A stretch of 49,620 bases of DNA, taken from contig LPNZ01008715.1 in the NCBI GenBank assembly GCA_001655205.1, positions 1 to 49,620 on the forward strand, given 5' to 3'. This DNA is from Lenisia limosa. Lineage: Eukaryota; Breviatea. The notes under the pieces were generated by a model, which was given only the letters and a program-made list of their open reading frames with translations, had not been told where the DNA came from and made no database searches. The position numbers and the translations under genes are program-made. Below are positions 20,379-32,300 of the stretch, in pieces (the stretch's first letter is position 1; the number at the start of each line of letters is the position of its first letter).

Positions 20379-23300
20379 GAGATGTAATGTTATCTTGAGG
20401 AGTATTGAATCAATCTGGTAATGGGTGACAAGCTTTCACCAATCAAATACTGTCGAAAATATTTCAGCTGACTTTTTAGATCCCTCTTAACCCGGTTTAC
20501 GCAAGGATGCCCACCACCGTCAGAATGTACCACTGAAATCATCCATGCTGGTCTGATATTTTGAAGATCCCCTCTTCCCCTCATCTTTACAATTACAATT
20601 ATACTTACTATTATAGGTGTTGTCATGGCAGATGTAAGCGCTGGTTGTCTTGTTATTATCATATGAAATTTATATTTACTTCATTGGAACTGATTCATTT
20701 TCCAGGTCTCAGGATTCACAGCCTTCACAAAACAATGCCGTCCAGACCAAGTGGTGGCCGCTCTCAACTCTTTCTTCGACATCATCATCAACGAGGTATG
20801 ATGCCATATTTTTGCGCTAAACACTCGCTAATTGGGGCTAGTAAAATGTTTTCATAAATTCATTTTTTAGGTGACAAGTAGATCAGGTGACATTTTGACA
20901 TTTGCTGGTGATGCTGTCATATGCTTCTTCCCTGAAACAATTGGAAAAGTTATGGTGTGTCCATTGTCATATTATAAATGGTAGATTGAAAAGACTGTTT
21001 TGATTTCCATTTATTTTTTATGCCTCACACAGACTAAAACGGGAAGAATGCACATTCCAGACCTGCCATTGAGTTGTAAATCAAGTGGTGTTCTGCCCAC
21101 TCAACTAACGGACTCTATTAAGCTTTCCTTCAGTTCTCGAAGTACTAATAATTCAAAAACAGAGTAAGTACTTCGCAGTTTCCTAAGAATACATATGTTT
21201 CATCGTTTTCTGTTATATTATGGCTCACTTTCTAGAAACAAATATGAGGCTTACAGTGACGATGACACTGATGAAAGTAATGATGATGAGGACGACGATA
21301 ACACGTTTGTTTTCTAATCCCGTAGTTGTCGTAATTGATTAGTTACACCAACCTGTCGCCTTTTGCACGCGCTGTGTGGAGCAGCGTGCATGCTTCTGTC
21401 GCTATCAGAGACGAAGTTGGTTGCTGTATCAAAAAAGGAGTTGGCTGGAAGAACTTTTACTTTCCAAACACAAGTTTAAATTACCGAATTGTAGTTATTT
21501 CCCGATATACTCGGAGTTCACATTGGAATTACATGCGGAAGGGTAGTTGTGGGCCACGTTGGAGGCCATGCTGGACGTTGGGAATATGTTCTCACTGGCA
21601 AACCAATGGTATGAAAACAATCTCTGAAATTGGGAAATCTCTTATGGTTGTTTTACCACACTAGAGTGATTTACGACGAATACTTCCACGAGCAAAGTCG
21701 GGTGAAATTATCGCCTCTGTTGATGTCAAAAACATAGTCCCTGAAAACGCATTTGAGGGTATGATCCATGTTATGTTTACTAGTTAGCCTTTCCACTATA
21801 TTTGTGTATATTATTACAAAAATCAACAAAATTGGATACGTTTACCACACAATTCTATAAGTCTAAAATCAATCATACAACCTGAAAGGGTATACAACCT
21901 GAAAGGGTTAATTCAAACATGGAGGCAAAATATATTTTGTATGGGGGTCCGACCCTCTGTGTTTCAGACCTTCATTTCTGTTACGATGTTTCTCAAACAC
22001 AGTATAATATACATACTTGAATATAGTCTTGATTTATATTGAGTCGTTGAGAAGTTGGGTTATTGAACGACTTAGATTGTCTCATTTACTATTAACAAGA
22101 GTATCTTGTCGCATAATTGGACTAAAACAACTTAAAAACAAGACATTAGAATTTTCTTATTCATTTATTGCCCAATATACTTGAGGTTACTTTTCATTTT
22201 TTTTAAATCATTGAAATGTGTCAATTCACGGACAATGGAAAATTAACTAGTCGATGACGTCATTCTTGGTCAGACCTCCATTTACGATATTAGTTTACCT
22301 TCATGATTCAAACATACTTTTATTGTTATTAAAACCTACCATCAACGTTCCAGCTGAAATTCTTCCAAATGAACAGCTGGAATCAGAGGCACCCACTCCA
22401 ATGCCCCTTTCAATCACCAATAGATCAATGGTATGTCAGGGACTTTGATAATATTATTCATGGTATTTGTTTTCTAGTTTAGAAATACTTTTAACAAAGT
22501 CCTATTTATTATTCCTAGAGTTCATCAATGCCAAATGTAACGAAAACACCAACGGAGATACCATCATCAGTATGGTCCTAACACACATTCTTGCACATCA
22601 TTATAATAAGTTCTTTCCAAAGGTGTATTGCTTTTTGAAACACAATTTTAACATATTAAGTATCTGTTTATATATCAACAAATCAATTTTATAAACTCAA
22701 CATATTTAGCCTGGTTCCGGAAGAGATCATTGGGCAAAGATCAACAGTGCTATTCTTCTCTCTAAGGTGAAAATATATATGATATACTATATCTTTTTTT
22801 GCTCACACTTTAGATGTTTTCCCACCCAACAATCAAACAATTGGTTCCTACTGACACTGTACAAAATCCGAAGAGTACCCCAACGGAAGATGATCCCATT
22901 TCTGACACCACTACCTCCACTGCACGATTTGACTTGATCCCCTCATATCGCTGTCGCAACCATCTCAACATTGAGTATGTTCGGAGAAGAAAGTGAAGTG
23001 TTAAAGTTAATATTTAATAAATCATATATGATATGTAAGTGTTGAGTGGTATAGCATATCCCTGAGATTATAAACAATCATCTCTGATGCACCTATTTAA
23101 AACAAGAGAAACACGCAAAGATCTGAATCAATAGAATAACAGGACTTGAGTGTATTGTTTTGTGTTTTCTAATTATCCAGAGCTGTTGGGGAGCAGTCCC
23201 CATGCAGTCCACTTAGCCCCCTAAATCAAAAAGTCTCCAACAGTTTAGGTATGATTATGGTGTATTCGGAGATGTAGGAGACCTTTCAATTCCTGAAATA

Positions 23301-26300
23301 GTTTATATTGGGCTATTAAATCATATAATACTAGTACATGTAAATCAGAATGGTACAAAATGTAAAGTGCATCTCAATATATATTTTAGCAGTCACCCAT
23401 GGTTGTTTCATTATACCCAGATGCTGTGGACTTCATTATCCATGGTTTGGGTACTGCCAAGCATCCAGGATACAAAGAATGGCCCGCAATCAAAATGATG
23501 TTGGAGAGGTCATATCACGGTTGAAATTTAAAAATATCATATCATAGTATTTCAAAAATTGTTTGAGAAAAATTATATAATTATATAATTGTACATATGA
23601 TATAGTATAGCGTATATGTTATATTTGTATCATATAAAATTTGTTTTTTGAAGCTCAAAATTATGTGAAACAAATTTAATCCTCATAAGCCCTGACGCAT
23701 GGCTGAGGTCCTACGTTACAAGCGAAGTAGCTGCAAGAGTGAACATTGCGGATACGTCATCTGCATGGCATGAAATCAGAACAGTCACTGTTGTTTTTGT
23801 AAAGGTATAGGGTGAGATTTCATGTATAACCATTTTGATAATTAATTATCAAGCTTTTATCTCAAAACAGGTTCTTGATCATTTTAGCTCTACCTAATGA
23901 CTGATACTTCAAACTCGGTTATGAAGGTCTCATCAGCACTCGAGGTGATACAGCATCAACTTTCGATTTTCAAAGGGGTATTACGTCATTTGGCCATCGA
24001 TGACAAAGGAACAGTGGCAGTCCTTACATTTGGTGCTATTAATTCGTAAGTCCTGTTCTTTTTTAGATCAACTACCTTCTAACATACGATGAGCTAATTA
24101 GCATTCAGGCATACGGATGACTCTATTCGAGGCATTGAAGCTTGTTTAGCCATCCAGGATGGACTTCACTCAATCTGCAAAACTTCAATTGGAATCACTA
24201 CAGGTCGCTTCAGGGTTACCAAAATAAAGCTATTATACAATGTATAAAATAATGTGAAAAGAAACAAATTTTTTGGAACGTGAATGCACACTGTTCACAT
24301 TCTTAGTATATTCCTTGAAATAAGTTTAATTTTTAACAGGACGACTAATTTGCTGTTTCGTTGGAAATAGTGTCCGACGTGAGTTTGCAGTGGTTGGAGA
24401 GACAGTCAATCTTGCTGCGCGGTTGATGTCGAGTGCTGGAGGCTGTATTCTCTCTGACCAGTAAGCAGGGAATTTTTATTTCTCTATAAGATAGTGAGGG
24501 CACTTCTGGTAACGATACAAGCGCATGGAATTCAGTTTCTTAGGAAATGTCCACCAATTTTCATTTAGTTTTTTTATTAGTTTAATAATATAATGTGGTA
24601 AGTTAGATGGTTTGGAATGAGAAACTCATTTACCCACCAGTCTGTTTTCGTTTATGTACACATAAACACATATAAACGCATCTTTAGGACAACAAGACGT
24701 CGATGCGGTTCAGCTATTGTTTTCCAAAATCTCTCACCAGTTTATGTATGTGTGGGATACAGAAGAAATCAATCTCAGTTTTTCATTGAAACTATGTTCT
24801 TAAATAGTGTTCTCAAATGTTTAGGTAGCTATCGCCAAACGAGTAACCAAAGTTATTGTCTTCAAACCACTTTCAAAGGTTTGTCTCAATTGGTATTTTG
24901 CATACAATCTCTTGTCATTAACGGGATCAAATAATCTATAATATAATAAGGCATATTCAGTCTTATAAAAACAATAAATATACACTCTTTCAAGTTTCCA
25001 ATATTGTATTACTAATGTGTATTTAGAGGAAGACTACATTTGGGCAAATCAACTTGGTTGGAAGGCAAACCGAGTGCCAAGCTATTATTTATGCAATTGA
25101 GGCTTTGCGAGATGATGGGCAAAGTAGAATTGTCACCCTTTCTGGCGGTTCCGGAGAAGGAAAAACTGCTATAGCAAGGTTTGATGTTGTTAATACAGCC
25201 AATTTGAATTAACAATATCAAAAGTTTAAACAAAATTGAATTGCTTGTGAACGAAAGATTTTCTAGAATGTTGATTTTTTAGTTGGGCCAGGATGTATGC
25301 AATTGAATCGGAGATGGTTACTATTTCGATTAACTTTCAGGTATATTGAGATTTGATTGTTTTTTTCTCATAATCAACACCTCATCTTGCAGGTGTCTGA
25401 AAATGATAAACATTTTATTTGGCGGCAATTGATGATCAAGTGCTTCGATGTATTGAAAGATTACAATATGAACGGTTTGTAATAAATCGAACTCATTAAT
25501 AGATTTTACATACATTTAATTTCTACAGTATTATATCAACTCTTTAGATTGCGATGTCTGGGAACCATACATGCAGAATTTGAGTTGGCTGGTGAGACCA
25601 TCTTCAGTGTCCCAATTTGAACCATTGGCCTATGAAATAAATTCAAAAGTTGGTGGTCATGTCTCTTCAAATTGCTATACCCGCAGATTTGTATCGCTTT
25701 CCCACTTGAGATATTGCAATCATCGTACCAGTTAATCTCATTACTTGACGAGTCAGGTTCTGGCATCAATAGCTTTGGTCCTCCAAAGGGTGGCAAAGCT
25801 GGTTCCGATCTTTATCATCTTTGACGACACTCACAACGTTTCTGCTGAAGCCTGGGAGGCTATACCACAAGTCATTTTGCAGTCATGTGAGTAGCATTGT
25901 ATTGTAATACTTATGACAATGCACAATATTTAAATAACTCAAATATGGTCATCACAGCATTACTATGTGGTAGTCTTCAAGATTATAATGTGATGGTTTG
26001 ATAGTATATTACAGATTCCCTATTATGAAGGTTATTATATGTTAATATGTGATATATATCACTTGCTATTAGGTAACACACTCTGGCTGATAACACATCG
26101 ACCTTTTGGTGGTGAGTACAGTGCTTTGCCACAATGGGATACAATGACGTCTTGCTACCACTCAAAAGTAAGGGGTATTGTAACAGCTTTATTTTACGCG
26201 TAATCTTTTAGATCTCCTTGAATCTCAATCCACTGAAAGTTGATGAAGTAGAAGATTTGGTCAAAGACAAACTTAATGTTGAATATGTGGGAAGAAATGT

Positions 26301-29300
26301 CAACTGAAAATTAGGGTAAACTAATATTATTTAGAATACACATAGCACATACATGATACATGTATATTGTGATTGATTTGGACAATAAAATTTGTTTTGG
26401 ACACTTCACACTAACAAAGCAGATTGACAACCAATCAGTTAGTTTCTTCTATGAAAACACACAGGTATAGACATGGGAAACAAGTTGTCTTACAGTTGAA
26501 TGTTATCCGTTTATAGTTGCCAAAATTTAACTCTTTAGGGAATTCCTGAAATGATTATTGACCTATGTTCAACGGCTGTTATTGAGGGATACGTCCAAGT
26601 TGACACAATGAACGCCGTTTGCCGCTTGAGTCCACAGAAGTAAGGATTATATTATTTAAAATAATATTGTAAATTAAAAAAATTACTTATGTTTTTGGAT
26701 CTACACCTATTGTCCGATAAATCTAGTAAGAAAATTAGAAAAACAGTTAATGCAATATTGCCAGCTAGCGGCTTACTTTTCAGAACAAGTCGAACGGAAG
26801 AGACTTATTTCTCCTTATACATTCAGGGTGATCTTGTTGGACATTCAGGTGGGCTTCTGTTTATTTAATCATTAATCTGCTATTCCCTTTTCATTTTTCT
26901 TTCAATCTTAACATAGTAGGAATTCGGCTCTCCGAGGGAACTGTAAGGGCGGTCACGTCACATATCGATAGATACCCCCCAGAAAGTGTACTGCTACTCA
27001 AAATGGCCAGGTACTAAGCAATAAATTATTGTCTTAAAAAACCTTATACGATATTGTGCCACCATTAGCGAATGTTTAATTTTGACATCGTAAAAATAAG
27101 GATTTGATATAAAATACATTTGAAAATATCTGCTTTATAAACTGTCTTCAGGTCTTGACTATATATAGTGTTATTGGGCGATCCTTCACAGTTCGAACGT
27201 TGGTTGCGATATTTCCAACCGCTATCAAACATATGGTGCTGATTCACCTACTTCGGGTTCTCGAGAAAGAAGACATTGTTTATAGTGATGATGAGGTTTG
27301 ATACAGGGTTTTGGAGTCTTGACAAATAGCAATCTGTTTTGACAATTAATCCGTCGTAGGATCTTAATAGTTGGCGGTTTGTGTCTCTGGCGGTTCAAAG
27401 AGCCTGTTATAGTCTCATTCCAATCGAAGATAGAGGGCGCATCCATCACAATATTGCGGATGTAATTGATCAGCAGGTTGGTAGAGATATAGTACGATAG
27501 AAACATATCAAATGAAGATATTTCAGTGTGTACTGCACGGGTTACAGTTTCATTCATAATATGTCAAGAATGGTTCCAAGACCTACAGTATTCTACTTCA
27601 AATGACGTACCACTTGCTGTCAAGCCTTTCACAGGCGGTTTTCTCGGACGTTATTGTCTTAAAAACTCTGAAACTTACACTGAAAACAGGTGAGCAAATT
27701 ACAATAATTATACGTTTCAAAATAAATGCTGTATAACACAAGTTCATCACAAAAAGGCGAAATAGCCCTGCGACAACGTCAAGGCTCACACGCCGTCCCC
27801 GCCTTCAAAGCAGCCATTAATGTTCTAAACGACAACACTTCCGTTTTCATGGTTTGATCAATACACCACGTTTGTGGAGTATATTACTTTCAAGAAAGGA
27901 TGGGGTCTGTCAAAAGATACAATCTCGCTACTTCTCTTGCTAATTAAGGCAAATGGCATGCTTAAAGCCTTGAGCTTGGTCCATGGGATGTAGGAGGGTT
28001 GTCATAAATTTCAAAAAAATGCGTCTTGCGTTATTTTAAATTATCATATCATATTATTTACTATTTCCTCAATATTAAATCTCATTAATAGTGAGGATAT
28101 AAATTAGACACTTTAGTTCTTCTCCAGAAGTCAAGAAATTAGCAACAGAGCTTGAAAGAGAAGCCGTATTGGTTTGTTTACATTATTTTATTTCAAGTTT
28201 TGATAATCTGTTGCGAAAATGATAAGATTTCATTCTGACATCACAGAAACAACTTGAGATTGTTCAATTGTGGACAAGGTGGGATATTGAAGAAACGTAT
28301 CATATATGCATATCAATTAAAATTTCACAGCATATTTCCTCTAAAAACGCTAATATATTTGAGCTGGTTTATAATGACACCTTTTAGATGTGCATTAGTG
28401 AGGCTGAATGTGTTCAGAGGGGACAAACGTCAAACAGAATTTTGGGCTTCCAGGGTTGTGGGGCATTGATGTTGGAGTATATTGGTCACGTATTTGACTT
28501 GTATATTATTATTACAAATGTGTAAATAGGTCAATTTATATTGAGTTTTTGAAAAGTTCTGGAATTTGATTGAATCATCTAACAATATGATATGATTCTA
28601 TGGATTATTCGACAAATTCCATTCCTGCCACCGAGTGAAGCTCTAACAGCAACACAGCTTGGTCGATTAGCAATTGCGTCTAAAAATCCTGCCATCAGTG
28701 AATATGCATTCTACATTCAAGGGGCGGCCCTTCGGCGAACCTCTTCTCCTGCCGTCGCAATAGATGTAATGAAATTTTCATAATTACTGGTGTTTTTTAG
28801 TTATATTTAACCACTTACCCCACTTTACATATTCCAATTGCTTTTGGTGCGTAGTTTTCTTTACTATTCATAGGCTCTTGAAATGGCCTTAAACACAAGC
28901 CCAAATCCCATTGTCAACAAAAACAAGTCCGTATACAGTAAGTAGATGGTTTCACATACTACTTGTATAACACATAGCATTTGCTTCTTGGTGTAACACT
29001 GACAACTTTAGTTGCTGGAAACACTGTTCACTCTAAGGAAACAAACAAAAACGCATTCCGAAAATCTGCTTCTGCTGAAAGACGGGGGAGTATCACCGAT
29101 GCAAACATGGTAGATGTACGATTGGAACCAGTATATCATATATAATATCAATTATAATTATCTTGTGAACACATTGTTTTTGTTAATTTCCCAGGAATTC
29201 CCTTGGAGCAATGTGCTACAATGGCCTTCCGCACCTCAGTCACCACTACACATGATATTCTTGGAGTTGTCTGCTGCGTCGTTGGCATTTGGGGCCCCGA

Positions 29301-32300
29301 TAAAGGTAATATAATCTAATTCCATTTCAAAACATGGTATTTTGTTTAATTAATACACATCTAATTACCTCCAGGCGTCAACATCATTGACTGCAGCTCT
29401 TCATATTATGAATTCACATAAGCCATCATCTACCTCAAAAGGGAAGTAAGCAAAATTACAAGAATGATTACTTTGTCACTCATCCCACTATCCTTCTATC
29501 CAGTTCACAAAAATAGTCAAATAATATCTCTTTAGTATGACTCTTCGAGCAACAACAGTCCTGCAGCCTCTCTCCAAAACTCATTCAACATCAACGGAAG
29601 ATATTGCGTTCTACCTTCGCGATCAGCGATCTGATACTGAAAGATACTACCCTTTAGCCTCAGCAATGTCTGTCGCAATTGAAGTACGTACTGGTTGTCT
29701 TGGTTCATATTGGAATTTTAGAAATAACAAATACTATATACTATTGATAAAAATTGCTATATGTAAGTACCCCGGTTTGAATGCGATCACCAGTATGTAT
29801 GCGATCACCAGTATGAATGCGATCAGGAAGTTAGAGTTTTTTTCATTATAAAATCCCTAAAATCCCAAAAACACAAGTATTTTTGACATAATATGTAGCG
29901 TTTTAATCCTGAGAGTATATTAAATCAGATTAGAAAATAATATTTAGATATTTCTACCCTCTCCCCCTCCAACAACAGCTTATCGCATCAACATCGAAAT
30001 TGTTGAGACCGCTGAAGAGTACGACAAGCGCCGTCTCCAAGTTGCCGCCGAGATAGCAAAGGAGCGCCAACAAGAAAAGGCCCGTAAGGAAAACGAGGTA
30101 GTAGAGAGAGAAGCCAACCATCCTGTTGGAAGAGGACGTGGGCGTGGACGTGGACACGGACGTGGTCGTCGTGTTACTGTACAGCTGTTTCTATTGTATT
30201 TTGGTATTTCTAAGTTTAAATATAAGTTGTTTTGAAATTTTTGGNNNNNNNNNNTTGGTGATCGCATTCAGACCGGGGTACTTGTATTATATTGATATAA
30301 ATTCTTGTAAATTCCCATTTAAACTCGTAGGTGGTAATGCGTCTTGGTGAGACATCGGCTGTTCCAGCAATTCTTCGTACCGCAGGACCCGCTAACGTCA
30401 AGCGAAATACCCCAGTTGATACCACAGAGCACAATCTGAATGAGCACAAAATTCCAATATTGGATCAAGACTTAAGTAAAGGGCGTAAATTTTTGCATTT
30501 TTTGTAAAAAGCAATATTTGATTGTTTAGCAGTTATCTTCTTCAATTCAGAGCTACTCATATCACCATTTAGTCTCAAACAAGTCATCAGGAAGCCTCAC
30601 ATCTCGAGGTCACGTGACCAACAGAGTCAGCCTCACAGACCCAAGATCGACGTCATCAGGCTTGGGACATGATGACGACAAACTATGCGAGGTGCTACAG
30701 AGCTGGACAAAGGTATTTTAGGAGTGCTCTATTGTGACTAATTGCAATTGCGTTCTGATAATCAATGATAACTTCAACCCCTTCTCTGTTATTTGGCTTT
30801 TGGTTGATGATAATCATACCGAGAAACATAGGCATGTCAATATCTTAACATTGTCAAGATCTAATTGTCCAGGTGATGAGATGTACATCTCAGGGCAGGA
30901 CCGCTTCAGGGGTAAGAGCTTTGTCAGGACTCTCCGTAAGTGTGTATATTGATGCTGAAGATGTAAAAGGGGAAACTACTCAAATTGAGTATTGTAAGAA
31001 GCCCGTTGCATGATGCTTAATTTCTTTTTAATTCTATAAGGTTGCGATACCTTGGAAAGTTACTCCAGCCAATTGTGCTGCCCAGCTGGCACATGTAAGT
31101 AATACAAGATTAACCATCAGCTTAAATTTGACCTTTTTACAAAAGTAATGATATTGCAAAGATTATTCATAATGATATATATAGATATATATATATACTA
31201 TATGTATAATCACATACACATGCACTAATTTGACATGGTAAGTCTATTCTAATTGTAATACATTTATTATCTTTTTAGCAACTGACTTACCAGGCTGATG
31301 CTCAAATCATGGTTGGAGAAGTCTCCACGGGTGTCTCCATTCTGAAAGAAATTATTAATGACCCATCAGTGGGATGGATACCAATGTATTTCCCTTTAGA
31401 TTAGATAGAAAACAGAAATTGTGACAACACAATATGGCAATCTGTTTCATTTAATGTTCCATTATATTGCCTAAATTTTACCAGTGATGGGACTTAGCGT
31501 TACCTCATCCCCAAATAACAATTAAGTGTCGACATATTCGCTGTTTGGCTATGACTTGCCTTGCAGAGGCTGGGGCAAATACAATCAGCCCAAATGCAAC
31601 TGGTAGGATATTGATAACAGAAATGACAAAAACTAAATATTTCACAATATAAAATAGGGATAATAGAGTTCTTTCTAAATATGAAAAATTGTCCTTTTTT
31701 CAACTAATACTTTTTAGATCCTTTCCACCAAACAATTAAGCAGCGTCGCCACAGTATGTCCCTGGCAATGACCGTTCAAATCCCGTATGATGGATATAAT
31801 TGGTTTTACGGTTAAATACAGTTATTTTCTAGACATTTCCATATTATTCCTAGTTAAATAATATTGTCTCAGATATTTTTTTATTTTTACTGATATACAA
31901 ACATTCATTGCTTGGCAGATCACCTCAATACACCCCCACCGCCAGTTTTATGAGCCCTAATGTATTTAAGACCAAATCATCACAAGGTAAGCTCACTGCA
32001 ATATGACATTCATCATGAAAGGGCTCGTTTTTCTGTTATATTTGTATTTGTTTTTCGGTAATATTTAAGACGGCGCGAAGTGATTAACATACTCAGGAAT
32101 TACAATACCTGGTGGAGAACTCTTCACAAACGCTTGGCTTGAAGCAACTAAATGTGGCGAATTTGGTGTTTCACTTCAGGTATGAACTATCATTATGAGA
32201 AATACTCGTGCAATTAGACGTAATCTGGCTAAAACTACATTATATAACGCTGCACTTAACGATTTATATTAGGCACTTCTCGGTAGTCGATACCAACATG

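Noticed and set aside
21869-21910. Direct repeat ACAACCTGAAAGGGT twice in a cyclase intron as a mobile element end
   Set aside because: No matching inverted copy within the intron; a short local duplication only.
31170-31215. AT-rich palindromic stretch (ATATATATAGATATATATATAT) as a regulatory element
   Set aside because: Simple-sequence intron DNA; nothing specific supports a function.
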